NCBI RefSeq assembly: GCF_003574465.1
Contig: NZ_QOWC01000007.1
Span: 26,784-90,783 of the forward strand
Length of the DNA: 64,000 bases
Origin: Methylobacterium crusticola
GTDB taxonomy: Bacteria; Pseudomonadota; Alphaproteobacteria; Rhizobiales; Beijerinckiaceae
Direction: 5' to 3'
The notes beneath the pieces are model-generated. The model saw only the letters and a list, made by a program, of their open reading frames with translations. It searched no databases and was not told where the DNA came from. Made by a program: the position numbers and the translations under genes. Below are positions 1 through 8,552 of this stretch, piece by piece (position 1 is the stretch's first letter; every line of letters starts with the position of its first letter).

Positions 1-94
1 TGATGCGCAGCACATCGTTCGAGGCCAGGTCCGCGCGGAACGCCGGCCGCGCGGCGCGCGGGCGTCTGGTCCGGGTTAGCGCGACGGTCGTGGT

Positions 95-1108
95 TTGATC
101 GTCCCCCTTCGTTCGGACGGTGCGGCATGGCCGCAGGTGGCAGCGGGCGAGCTCGCGCCGCGCATCGCCGGCCTGGCACGTGGCGAGCGCATGACCATCG
201 TGGGCATCGGCCGCGATGAGGTGGGCGACGTTCTCGCGCAGCGGCCCGACCGGAACCGGGGTGCGCTCCTCGTCGCGTGCGACGGGTTCCCGACCGCGGG
301 CGGCATCCTCGACCGGCTCCTCGAAGACTTGGCCGATCTCGCACTCGGCCAGTGGCCCGACTGGGCCGGGCAGGAGGATGCGCCCGCGCCCGTCGACGAG
401 GCAGCCTCTGCCGCCGTGCCGTCCGACCCCTGGCGCAGGGCGGCGGCGAAGCGCGCCAGGGCCGGCCTGCCGCCGCGGTTTCGGCGGATGGCGCGGGAGC
501 TCGAGTTCGTCCGGCTCCTCGGGGTCATCGCGCCGGCCGGCGTCCTCCTCGTCTGGGAGGTGGATCCGGCGTCGGACGTGCGGGCCGGTCCGGTCATCGA
601 GGCGCTGGAATGGTGCGGGCGGCATGGGGCGACGGTGGTGACGGCGCTGACCGTCTTCCCGCCCGTGGCCGCGCCGTACGACCGCATCCTCTACGGCGCG
701 GTCGCGCTCGCCCGCGCGCCGGCCACGGCCCGCGAGCGCTTCATCGCGCCGATCCCCGGTGCGCATCACGCGAGTGCCGTCGAGCAGCGCGTCGCGGCCG
801 CGCTGGCGCAGGACGCCGATCTGTCGGGTCTCTTCGTCTGCAACGCGCCGGTACCGGTCGGCGCCTGGGGCGGGCGACCCCGCGTCGACCTGCTCTGCCC
901 TGCATACCGCGTGGTCGTGGAACTCGACGGGCCCGACCATCGCGCCGAGCCGAAGTTCGGCAACGACCGCCATCGTGACTACGAGCTGTTGACGGCCGGC
1001 TACCTCGTGCTGCGCCTGACCAACGAACAAGTCGCAGCCGACCTCGCGCTCGCAGTCGAGAAGATCCGCGCCGTCGTCGACCTGCGACGGCGCAAGGAGA
1101 AGGGGTGA
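95..1108 (+). CDS. DUF559/Vsr-like nuclease with uncharacterised N-terminal domain
   Basis: This protein of 337 residues ends in a recognisable PD-(D/E)xK-type nuclease fold of the DUF559/very-short-patch-repair kind. An Asp in PRVDLL (about residue 270) is followed by VVVELDGPDHR, then by a basic DRHRDYELL helix and the typical GYLVLRLT strand. The first ~220 residues match no family I recognise. It is the first gene of a three-gene operon, ending 4 bp before the next gene. The start used is a TTG directly after an in-frame stop and has no clear ribosome binding site; an in-frame ATG at 191 is the alternative. A role as the DNA-cutting arm of an ATPase-driven system is inferred from the fold and the neighbours. 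Confidence 0.8.
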   Translation: MIVPLRSDGAAWPQVAAGELAPRIAGLARGERMTIVGIGRDEVGDVLAQRPDRNRGALLVACDGFPTAGGILDRLLEDLADLALGQWPDWAGQEDAPAPVDEAASAAVPSDPWRRAAAKRARAGLPPRFRRMARELEFVRLLGVIAPAGVLLVWEVDPASDVRAGPVIEALEWCGRHGATVVTALTVFPPVAAPYDRILYGAVALARAPATARERFIAPIPGAHHASAVEQRVAAALAQDADLSGLFVCNAPVPVGAWGGRPRVDLLCPAYRVVVELDGPDHRAEPKFGNDRHRDYELLTAGYLVLRLTNEQVAADLALAVEKIRAVVDLRRRKEKG

Positions 1109-1112
1109 GCCG

Positions 1113-1781
1113 ATGAGCGAGACGCCGACGCCCAAGCAGGCACTGATCCTCTGGTGCCTGCTGGGCCGCTGCGGGAGCGCCCCGCAGAGCACCCTGGTGC
1201 CGCGCGTCGGCAAGGCGGACCGCGACGCCCTCGTCGCCGGCCGGTTCATCGACGTCGCGAAGCAGGGCCGAACCCTGCGGCTGACGGTCGCCGACAAGGG
1301 GTGGCACTGGGCCGGCGCGCACATGCGCGGGCCCTTGCCGCCGGGCTTCCGCGTGCTCCAGGATTGGCTGGAGCGGATGCAGGCGCACCTCGAGGCGCAG
1401 GGCCGGACGCTGGCCGACCTCGTCGGGCCGATGCCTGCCGAGCCGGCGCCGGACACGCCGCCGTCCCGCCCGCGCAGGGCGCCGGCCGTCAAGCGCGCGA
1501 AGCCCCCGGGCCCCAGGCAACTCCGCGCGCGCATCGAGCAGGCCTACGTGGCTCTGACGGGCGGCGAGAAGGCCAAGGCCGTGCGCCTGAGCGCCCTGCG
1601 CGCGCATCTCGCCGACCTCGACCGCACGATCGTCGATGCCGGTCTCGCGGCGATCCTGCGCGGCGACCCCACGGCGCGGTTGAGCCAGTTCAGCGATCCG
1701 AAATCCCTTACGGCCGCCGAGCGCGAGGCGGCCTTCGCCCCGGCCGGAGAGCCGTTCCACATCCTCTGGATTCAATCATGA
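1113..1781 (+). CDS. Small winged-helix-like protein of the nuclease-HerA operon
   Basis: This 222-residue protein has no family assignment I can make. Residues ~8-70 (QALILWCLLGRCG, then LVAGRFIDVAKQGRTLRLTVADKGW) read like a winged-helix DNA-binding domain: a short helical core followed by a basic beta-wing. The middle (~105-135) is a Pro/Ala/Arg-rich linker, and the C-terminal part is helical. The start ATG at 1113 lies 4 bp after the nuclease stop and is preceded by a G-rich Shine-Dalgarno (AAGGGG). Its stop overlaps the next gene's start in ATGA, so the three genes are almost surely co-translated. It may be a DNA-binding adaptor or regulator; this is inference. Confidence 0.8.
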   Translation: MSETPTPKQALILWCLLGRCGSAPQSTLVPRVGKADRDALVAGRFIDVAKQGRTLRLTVADKGWHWAGAHMRGPLPPGFRVLQDWLERMQAHLEAQGRTLADLVGPMPAEPAPDTPPSRPRRAPAVKRAKPPGPRQLRARIEQAYVALTGGEKAKAVRLSALRAHLADLDRTIVDAGLAAILRGDPTARLSQFSDPKSLTAAEREAAFAPAGEPFHILWIQS

Positions 1782-4700
1782 GCGACGCCCTCGACGTCCT
1801 GCGACGGGCCGACTTCGACTGGGTGCGCACCCTCGACAGCATCTGGATCGACACGGAGCCGACCGGCGGCCCGAACGAGACGCTGGTCCCCGAGATCGTC
1901 GAGACCCTGCACCGGAAGGCCCTGCTGCCGGCCGACCGTGCGACGGGCCGGGCGCTCGTCGGCCAGTCCGGCGTCGGCAAGACGCACCTCGTCGGGCAGC
2001 TCCGGCGCGAGGCCTGGCGCACCGGCGCCTGGTTCGTGCCCCTCGACGTGCTCGGGCTCACGGATTTCTGGCGCAGCGCGGCCCTGAGCTTCGTGACCGC
2101 CTTGCTGCAGACGATGCCGAACGGCCGGCGGCAATCGGACGCTGTGCTCGCCGGCGTGGCCCGCCGCTTCAACGTCGAGGAGCAGCTCGAAGCCGCGTTC
2201 AACACCCCGAACATCGATACGCGCCGCATCGTCGACGTGCTGGTCCGGGCCCTGATGAGCGTCGATCCGGGCCGCGCGCTCAAGCATCTCGACGTGTTCC
2301 GGGCCCTCTGCCTGCTGCGCTCGCAGGATTTCGGCGCCGTCGGCCTCGCGCATGCCTGGCTCCAGGGCTACGAGGCCGACCCGGCCGAGCGGATCGCTCT
2401 CGGCTTCAAGACGCCGCCGCCCGCCCCGGTCGAGCTCGTGCGCGGCATGTGCTGGATCATGGCGCTCAGCGGGCCGACGCTCATCGCCCTCGACCAGATC
2501 GACGGCATCATCGATGCTAGCCGCCTCGCGGGCCGGGACGGCCTCGAGGTCGATTCGAGCCTCACCGAAGTGCTCGCGGCGGGGCTCCTCGAGCTCAGCA
2601 TCGTGTGCGACCGCAGCATGACGGTGGTGACCTGTCTCCAGGAATCCTGGGAACGCCTCCTGGACCGCGCGCTCCGGCCGATGCGGGAGCGCTTCGGCGA
2701 GCCCACGCTGCTCTCGGGCATGAACGAGCGCGCCGCCGCGGCCGCCCTCGTCGCCGGCCGGCTGGCGCCGGCCTGTGCGGAGGTGGGCTTCGCACCACCG
2801 TCGCGGACGTGGCCGTTCAGCGAGCGCGCGATCGCCGATGCGGCAGCGGCCGGCATGATGCCGCGCACCCTCCTGATACGCTGCGATGCCTTCCGCCGCC
2901 ACTGCCTCGCGAGCGGGACGGTCGAGCTCTGCAACTCCCTGGTCGATCCGGCGGGACGGCCGTCGGTCCTGCCACCCGAGGCCGAGTTCGATCTCGACGC
3001 CGCCTGCCGCACGGCGGACATCTCGGGCATCCGCAGCGACGAGGACGGCTGGCTCGGCCAGCTCCTGCGCGACGCCTTCGACATCTACGCGCTGGAGGAC
3101 GATCCCGACGACACGCTCGACGTGGCGAGCAAGGGCGAGCCCGACCAGAAGATCCCGCCCCTGCATGGTCGGCTGACCTTCATCCATCGCGACGAGAACG
3201 ACCGCGAACGCCACGTCTGCTACCGGGCGCTCCAGCACCAGAATGCCATCGCGTTCCAGGCCCGTCTGCGCGCGGCGCTCACGGCCTCCGGCATCTCCGC
3301 ACGCATTCCCGACCGCGCGCTGCTCCTCGTCCGCCGCGGCCCGATGCCGAGCGGCACCAAGACCAGGCAACTCTTCGACGCCTTCTCGGCGGCCGGGGGG
3401 CGGCTGATCGACCCGTCCGACGACGACCTCAGGGTCTTCGCCGCCCTGCGCGACCTGCGTGCGCGGGCTCAGGCCGAGGGCGCGTCCGATCGGTTCGAGC
3501 GCTGGCTGCGCGCCGAGCAGCCGCTTCTGACGACCGCCCTGTTCCGGGAGGCGGGCCTGGCCCATGCCCCGCGCCTCGGGGAGACGCCCGCGCCGGGCGA
3601 CCCGCCCTCGGCGGCGATCGCGGCCGCGCCTGTGCGGGACGAGAGCGCGGCCTCTCCGGCTTCCCGGGAGGCGCGCGCCGCCAGGGAGACCGGTCCGACG
3701 GGCGCGCCTGCCCGCGCGGCCCGCGACGCGGCCGCGCCCGAGAGCGCGCCCGAGGCGATCCCGGTCGGGCACCGCCTCACGCCCGAAGCGCCGGTCGTCA
3801 CCCTGGCGACCCGGCTGCTCGCGCGCCACACCGCGATCATCGCGGGCTCCGGGTCCGGCAAGACGGTCCTGTTGCGCCGGCTCGTGGAGGAGGCCGCCCT
3901 CGCGGGGATCCCGGCGATCGTGATCGATCCCAACAACGACCTCGCCCGGCTCGGCGATCCCTGGCCCGCGCGGCCGAAGGACTTCTCGCCGGACGACGAC
4001 GCCAAGGCCGCCCTCTACTCCGAGCGGGTCGAGGTCGTGGTGTGGACGCCCGGCGTGCACGCCGGCAACCCGCTCTTCCTCTCCGTGCTGCCCGACTTCG
4101 CGGAGCTGGGCGCGGACCGGGACGAGCGTCAGCAGGCCATCGAGATGGCGGCCGAGACGCTCGGGCCGCTCACCGGCGCGCGGAATGCCCTCCAGCGCGG
4201 CGTGCTCGCCGATGCCCTGCGGCGCTTCGCGGAGGCGGGCGGCGGCAACCTTGCCGCCTTCATGGACCTGCTCGCGGACCTGCCCGACGGGGTCAGCCAG
4301 ATCGGCAACGCCGCCCGGCACGCCCAAGCGATGGCGGACCAGCTCCACGCCGCCATCGCGACGAACCCGCTCCTGCGCGTCGAGGGCACCGTGCTCGACC
4401 CGCGGCACCTGTTCTTCGGCCGCGACCCGGCGCGCACGCGCATCTCCGTGATCAACCTGTCCGGGCTCGCCTCCGAGGCGGCGCGCGAGGACTTCGTGAA
4501 CCGCCTCCAGATGACGCTGTTCGGCTGGATCAAGAAGAACCCGTCCCCGCGCGGCATGCTCTACGTGATGGACGAAGCCCAGAGCTTCCTGCCGGCCCAG
4601 AGGGCCTCGCCCAGCCTCGGCAGCGGGATCAAGCTGGTGGCGCAGGGCCGCAAGTACGGCCTCGGGATGATCGTCGCGACGCAGGTCCCGAAGGGCATCC

Positions 4701-4987
4701 ACAACCAGGTCGTCTCGAACTGCACGACGCAGTTCTTCGGGCGCCAGAGCGCCCCGGCCACCATCGCGGCGGCCCAGGAGATCCTTGCCGCGAGCGGTGG
4801 CGGTGGCGCCGACATCGGCAAGCTGAGGGCCGGCGAGTTCTACTTCGCCAGCGAGGGCGCGGGGCGCCCCTCCAAGCTGCGCACGCCGCTCTGCCTGAGC
4901 CACCATCCTGCCAATCCGCCGACCCCCGAGCAGGTCGTCCGCCAGGCCCGGCACTCCGCGGCGCGCGCGGGCGAGATCCCGGAATAG
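1778..4987 (+). CDS. Dual P-loop ATPase: AAA/STAND-like N-terminus fused to HerA-like C-terminus
   Basis: The protein is 1069 residues. The N-terminal ATPase has Walker A GQSGVGKT at 62-69 and a Walker B-like LIALDQID with Asp ~239, resembling ORC/STAND AAA modules. A linker rich in Ala, Pro and Arg (~600-670) leads to a second ATPase with Walker A GSGSGKT at 690-696 and Walker B LYVMDEA with Asp-Glu at 932-933. That is followed by QGRKYGLGMIVATQ and a closing region typical of HerA/DUF87 DNA translocases. HerA ATPases pair with nucleases in DNA-end resection and in several anti-phage systems. Here the partner is probably the DUF559 nuclease two genes upstream. The ATGA overlap with the preceding gene indicates coupling. 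No close named family is apparent. Confidence 0.9.
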   Translation: MSDALDVLRRADFDWVRTLDSIWIDTEPTGGPNETLVPEIVETLHRKALLPADRATGRALVGQSGVGKTHLVGQLRREAWRTGAWFVPLDVLGLTDFWRSAALSFVTALLQTMPNGRRQSDAVLAGVARRFNVEEQLEAAFNTPNIDTRRIVDVLVRALMSVDPGRALKHLDVFRALCLLRSQDFGAVGLAHAWLQGYEADPAERIALGFKTPPPAPVELVRGMCWIMALSGPTLIALDQIDGIIDASRLAGRDGLEVDSSLTEVLAAGLLELSIVCDRSMTVVTCLQESWERLLDRALRPMRERFGEPTLLSGMNERAAAAALVAGRLAPACAEVGFAPPSRTWPFSERAIADAAAAGMMPRTLLIRCDAFRRHCLASGTVELCNSLVDPAGRPSVLPPEAEFDLDAACRTADISGIRSDEDGWLGQLLRDAFDIYALEDDPDDTLDVASKGEPDQKIPPLHGRLTFIHRDENDRERHVCYRALQHQNAIAFQARLRAALTASGISARIPDRALLLVRRGPMPSGTKTRQLFDAFSAAGGRLIDPSDDDLRVFAALRDLRARAQAEGASDRFERWLRAEQPLLTTALFREAGLAHAPRLGETPAPGDPPSAAIAAAPVRDESAASPASREARAARETGPTGAPARAARDAAAPESAPEAIPVGHRLTPEAPVVTLATRLLARHTAIIAGSGSGKTVLLRRLVEEAALAGIPAIVIDPNNDLARLGDPWPARPKDFSPDDDAKAALYSERVEVVVWTPGVHAGNPLFLSVLPDFAELGADRDERQQAIEMAAETLGPLTGARNALQRGVLADALRRFAEAGGGNLAAFMDLLADLPDGVSQIGNAARHAQAMADQLHAAIATNPLLRVEGTVLDPRHLFFGRDPARTRISVINLSGLASEAAREDFVNRLQMTLFGWIKKNPSPRGMLYVMDEAQSFLPAQRASPSLGSGIKLVAQGRKYGLGMIVATQVPKGIHNQVVSNCTTQFFGRQSAPATIAAAQEILAASGGGGADIGKLRAGEFYFASEGAGRPSKLRTPLCLSHHPANPPTPEQVVRQARHSAARAGEIPE

Positions 4988-5014
4988 CCGGACGCGCCCC
5001 GGCGCCGGCGCACG

Positions 5015-6100
5015 CTACGGCAAGCCGCGTCGCAGCAGCCATTCCGAGACGCGCCGCGATCCTTCGGCGAAGCCGATCGTCGCGCGGATGCCGAGCTGGT
5101 CGGCGGCGGGCGCCGCGTCGCTCACCGCCCACCGGATGTCGGCGTCGCGGAATCGGCCGGAGATGCGGGGATCCGGTGCGCCGTGGGCGCCCGCGATGAT
5201 GCGGGCGGCGTCGAGGATCGTCGTCGCGGTGCCGGACCCGACATCGAGCGTGCGAAGCGCTGTGGGCGGCGCCGCGAGGGCGGCCCGGCACGCCGCCACG
5301 GCGTCGTCGATGAACACGAAATCGCGGCCGATCTGGCCATCCTCGTAGACTTCGATGGCCTCGCCCGCATGGGCCTGCTGGTGGAACAGCGTGACGATGC
5401 CGGTATGGGGATTGAAGGGCGATTGCCCGGGCCCGTAGACATTCTGGAAGCGCAGGATCGACAGGGGCACGCTGCGGGCGCTCGCCCAGGTGGCCAGGAG
5501 ATGTTCTTGCGCCAGCTTCGTCGCGCCGTAGATGCTCGACGGGTGCGGGTGCACGGATGCCGCCTCGTGCGGCAGGGGCGCGGCGGGAGCCCCGTCCGGG
5601 CCGTCGAAGGACCAGCGGCCGGCGGCGAGCCGGCGATGGCTGCGGCGGCCGGGATAGAAGACCGCTCCGTCGGACCCCCGCCACGCACCCTCGCCGTAGA
5701 CGGCGCGGCTCGACGCCAGGAGGACGTGGTCGGGGCGGTGCCCGACGCGGCTCATGGCGTCGAGCATCTCGGCCGTGCCGGTGACGTTGACGCTGCTGTG
5801 CCGGGCCGACTGGGTCAGCGATTGGCCCGTCCCCGTCTCCGCCGCGAGATGAACGATCTGCCGAGGCCGGCACGCGGCGAAGAAGGCATCCCAGAAGCGA
5901 CGGTCGCGGACATCCGCCACGATCAGTTCGACGTGCTCCGGCAGGGCGTCCGGGCGCGTCCGGGCCGGATGCACCTGCGGCAGGAGCGAATCGACGGCGA
6001 CGACGGGACCGTCGTCCGGGCTCAGCCTGCGGCTCAGCTCACAGCCGATGAACCCGGCGCCACCCGTGATGAGAGTACCGGTTCTCACAGCCGTCTCCAT
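5015..6100 (-). CDS. NAD-dependent epimerase/dehydratase (extended SDR)
   Basis: This 361-residue protein belongs to the nucleotide-sugar epimerase/dehydratase family. The Rossmann signature TGGAGFIG lies at residues ~11-18. The catalytic pair is in SSIYGATK, and LRFQNVYGPGQ and RDFVFIDD are characteristic of RmlB/WcaG/GalE relatives. It probably modifies a UDP- or dTDP-sugar for surface polysaccharide; the sugar cannot be read from the sequence. The ATG at 6100 is chosen because the Rossmann strand begins just after it, although the frame stays open for another 100 codons. The gene converges on the three-gene nuclease/ATPase operon, with 27 bp between stops. Confidence 0.88.
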   Translation of the reverse strand: METAVRTGTLITGGAGFIGCELSRRLSPDDGPVVAVDSLLPQVHPARTRPDALPEHVELIVADVRDRRFWDAFFAACRPRQIVHLAAETGTGQSLTQSARHSSVNVTGTAEMLDAMSRVGHRPDHVLLASSRAVYGEGAWRGSDGAVFYPGRRSHRRLAAGRWSFDGPDGAPAAPLPHEAASVHPHPSSIYGATKLAQEHLLATWASARSVPLSILRFQNVYGPGQSPFNPHTGIVTLFHQQAHAGEAIEVYEDGQIGRDFVFIDDAVAACRAALAAPPTALRTLDVGSGTATTILDAARIIAGAHGAPDPRISGRFRDADIRWAVSDAAPAADQLGIRATIGFAEGSRRVSEWLLRRGLP

Positions 6101-6873
6101 GAGAGAGGGCGGACAATGATCAACGAAGAGATGTTTTCGAATACTGGCGCCAACAGTCGAAGTCTCTAAGATTGACGGACACTTCCGCTGCTCTCGCGGC
6201 TCCGATGGGATCGTTGTGCACGCCTGTTGTCGCTGCGCCATATTCTCGTTGCCGCCACCGCTCTCGTCGGCGCGTTCCCGTTCGAGGGAGCGCCCGCCAG
6301 TCGGAGCCCGCCTTCGGGTCGGCCGCCAGGCTCGTCGGGAAATCCGATATCCCTGGTCGTTCAGGGACGAGACAGCACGGGATGTGCTCGGCCGAGCCAT
6401 GTCGTGCCGGTCCGTCGCGTCCGAAACGACGTGGATGCCACCCTTACTTCAACCCTCGTCGTCGACAAAGATCCGTTCGATTTCCGGCGAGCCCCCGACT
6501 GATGCGCGCCGGGATAGTTCAGGATTCATTTCTCTGCGTCAAGGTGAAAGGATGCGCGCATTCCGCTGCGCGATGTCTCGGCGGCTGGTCCTGCCGGCGC
6601 GCGGAGCCGGTCCCGCTCAAGCTCCCGCGAGAGGGCCGGAGCGGTCGTGAGCAGGAGCCGCCGCATCGGGTCCGATCGCGGCTGCCGGCGGTCCCCGGAG
6701 GCGCGGCCGCGCCGCACGGCACGGGCGTGGCGCGTGGGCCCCCGTCGTCCAGCCGGCCGCCTCGCCGGGGCCGCCGCCGGCCCGCGCCGACGGGCGGCCT
6801 TGCGGACCGCGCCCGCGGGCAAACCGCAGCATGCCCTGGCTATGGGCGCCGCGCTGTGTCATGGGGCGGGTCC
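6101..6873. other. Intergenic stretch between epimerase and rsgA starts
   Basis: This divergent gap of about 770 bp must hold the promoters of both flanking genes. Its first ~450 bp are less GC-rich than the surroundings. A short frame from a TTG at 6227 begins with a signal-peptide-like stretch (HILVAATALVGAF), but it has no ribosome binding site and a featureless tail. I do not call it a gene. I see no RNA gene, repeat or clear operator. Confidence 0.5.
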
Positions 6874-7893
6874 GTGACCGATCATCCCGCTCCCGACCCG
6901 CCCGTCCTGCCCGCGCGCCTGGGATGGTCGGACTTCTTCGAGGACCAGCGCGAGCCCAGCGAGGCCGGCCTCGCGCCGATGCGGATCGCCACGGTCCACC
7001 GCTCGCGCCTGACCGCCCTGTCCGTCGCCGGGACCGTCGCGCTGGCGCTTCCGGCTCACGCCGGCACGGGCGATTTCGCCGTGGGCGACTGGGTGCTGGT
7101 CGAGGCGTCGACCGGGACGCTGCACCGCCGCCTGTCCCGCAGGACCGTGCTGGCGCGGCGCGTCGAGGGCAGCAGGACGCCCCAGCTCGCCGCGGCGAAC
7201 GTCGACACGCTCTTCGTCGTCACCTCCTGCAACGCCGACTTCAACCCGGCCCGGCTGGAACGCTACCTGGCGCTGGCCAACCAGGCCGGGACCGACCCGG
7301 TGATCCTGCTCACCAAAGCCGACACGGCGGACGATGCCGGGTCGTACCGGCGGCGGGCCGAGGCCCTCCAGCGCGGGCTCGCCGTCGTGACCGTCAATCC
7401 GCGCCTGCCGCAGGCCGTGCGCGACGTGGAGCCCTGGTGCGGCCCGGGGCGCACGGTGGCGCTCGTCGGCTCGTCCGGGGTCGGCAAGTCGACGCTGGTC
7501 AACACGCTGGCGGGCCTCCCGGGCGAGGCATCGCCCCAGCGGACCGGAGCGATCCGGGCGCACGACGCCAAGGGCCGCCACACCACGACGTCGCGCTCGC
7601 TGCACGCCATCGCGGGCGGCGGCTGGGTCATCGACACGCCGGGCATGCGCACGCTGCAGATCAGCGACGCCGCGCAGGGCATCGAGACCCTGTTCGCCGA
7701 GATCGTCGAGCTCGCGCCCGCGTGCCGGTTCCGAGACTGCACCCACGCCCACGAACCCGGCTGCGCCGTGCAGGCCGCCGTCGCGGCGGGCCGGCTCGAT
7801 CCGGAGCGCCTGAGCCGCTGGCGCAAGCTGACCGACGAGAACCGCGACAGCGCGCACGCCGCGGCGGGGCCGCGCGGCAGCCGCAGGCGCTAG
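6874..7893 (+). CDS. rsgA: Ribosome small subunit-dependent GTPase RsgA
   Basis: RsgA (YjeQ) is a circularly permuted GTPase that checks late maturation of the 30S subunit. This 339-residue protein has the permuted motif order: G4 LLTKAD first, then G1 GSSGVGKST at residue ~199, then G3 DTPG. It ends in the zinc-finger pattern CRFRDCTHAHEPGC. An OB-fold precedes the GTPase (residues ~60-120). The GTG start at 6874 gives a length close to the 350 residues of the E. coli protein; no ATG in this frame fits better. The stop TAG (7891-7893) lies inside the dispersed repeat that follows, so the repeat sets the C-terminus. Confidence 0.95.
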   Translation: MTDHPAPDPPVLPARLGWSDFFEDQREPSEAGLAPMRIATVHRSRLTALSVAGTVALALPAHAGTGDFAVGDWVLVEASTGTLHRRLSRRTVLARRVEGSRTPQLAAANVDTLFVVTSCNADFNPARLERYLALANQAGTDPVILLTKADTADDAGSYRRRAEALQRGLAVVTVNPRLPQAVRDVEPWCGPGRTVALVGSSGVGKSTLVNTLAGLPGEASPQRTGAIRAHDAKGRHTTTSRSLHAIAGGGWVIDTPGMRTLQISDAAQGIETLFAEIVELAPACRFRDCTHAHEPGCAVQAAVAAGRLDPERLSRWRKLTDENRDSAHAAAGPRGSRRR

Positions 7894-7995
7894 AGCATTC
7901 TCCGGCGAAGTGGACACCGGTTCGCCGCAGAGAATGCGGCAGAATCAAAAACCTGGAGCAGCAGCCGATTGCAGCGTGATCGAATGCTGCTCTAG
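7890..7995 (+). repeat. 106-bp dispersed palindromic repeat, copy A
   Basis: This 106-bp element begins CTAGAGCATTC and ends GAATGCTGCTCTAG, so its ends are inverted repeats of each other with a 3-nt bulge. The body contains a GGCGAAGTGGACACCGG segment. A second copy, on the opposite strand at 13919-14024, differs at about 8 positions by my alignment. The first TAG of the element is the stop codon of rsgA. It could act as a hairpin terminator or mRNA-end stabiliser. It carries no coding capacity of its own. Confidence 0.9.
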
Positions 7996-8113
7996 ACCCC
8001 GCTCCCGCCGGCACGGCCGGGTCCCCGGGGGAGGGGGATGCTGCGTGCCCCACCGCGGTGGGCGCTCACGCAGGAAGGTTCCGGGGAACGCAGGGTGGGC
8101 GGCGCGCAGCAAG

Positions 8114-8145
8114 AGGCCCGCCCGGCACGGGGGCCGGGCGGGCCT
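8114..8145. terminator. Strong GC hairpin, possible terminator
   Basis: A perfect 13-bp stem (AGGCCCGCCCGGC paired with 8133-8145) encloses a 6-nt loop. There is no T-run on either side, so intrinsic termination is uncertain. It sits 120 bp beyond the repeat and 122 bp downstream of the stop of the small leftward gene at 8268-8471. Confidence 0.45.
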
Positions 8146-8267
8146 GGAGTTGGGTTGAGGCGCGTGCCGGCTGGCGAGAGCCTGCCCGGTCCGCGGCGGA
8201 ACTCTCAGGCGCCACGCGGGTGCCGGCGGCCTCCTGCGATCCGACGGTCCTGCGTCGCGTGCGGGAC

Positions 8268-8471
8268 CTACCGGTCCCCCATCCCCGACAGGAGCTTCTC
8301 GATCTGGCCGAGGCCGTTCTCCCGAGCCTTGGACTCGCTCGGGAGGCTGCGATCGGAGCGCTGCGCCAGTTTCCCGTTCTTGCGGATCGCCCACTGGTAG
8401 GAGGCGCCGTCGACCTTCGGGGGCAGGATCTCGAGGGAGTAGGGGTGGAGCTTGGAATCTGTCTCTATCAT
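8268..8471 (-). CDS. Small conserved-looking protein, YegP/DUF1508-like pattern
   Basis: This 67-residue protein begins MIETDSKLHPYSLEI. Its core (YQWAIRKNGKLAQRSD, then SESKARENGLGQIEKLL) resembles the short beta-strand/helix units of YegP-type small proteins, in which a residue strand with a Gly turn is followed by a Ser-rich helix start. Function is unknown. Composition (many Lys, Ser and Ile) is unlike an antisense shadow frame in such GC-rich DNA, which argues that it is real. No other gene overlaps it. Confidence 0.6.
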   Translation of the reverse strand: MIETDSKLHPYSLEILPPKVDGASYQWAIRKNGKLAQRSDRSLPSESKARENGLGQIEKLLSGMGDR

Positions 8472-8552
8472 GCGGCTGATATAATCCGTCCGTCGCGAGA
8501 TCGCCAGCCATGTCCGCCATCGAAATCCGCCGCGGCGACGGCACGCCCCCCG

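Noticed and set aside
1772..4954. Leftward open frame of over 1000 codons opposite the dual ATPase gene
   Set aside because: In DNA this GC-rich the antisense frames of real genes stay open. The translation is Arg/Gly/Glu low-complexity with no motif, while the forward frame has two Walker A/B pairs.
6227..6502. Possible 91-residue exported protein
   Set aside because: The start is TTG with no ribosome binding site and only the first 20 residues look like a signal; the rest is unstructured and shows no family.
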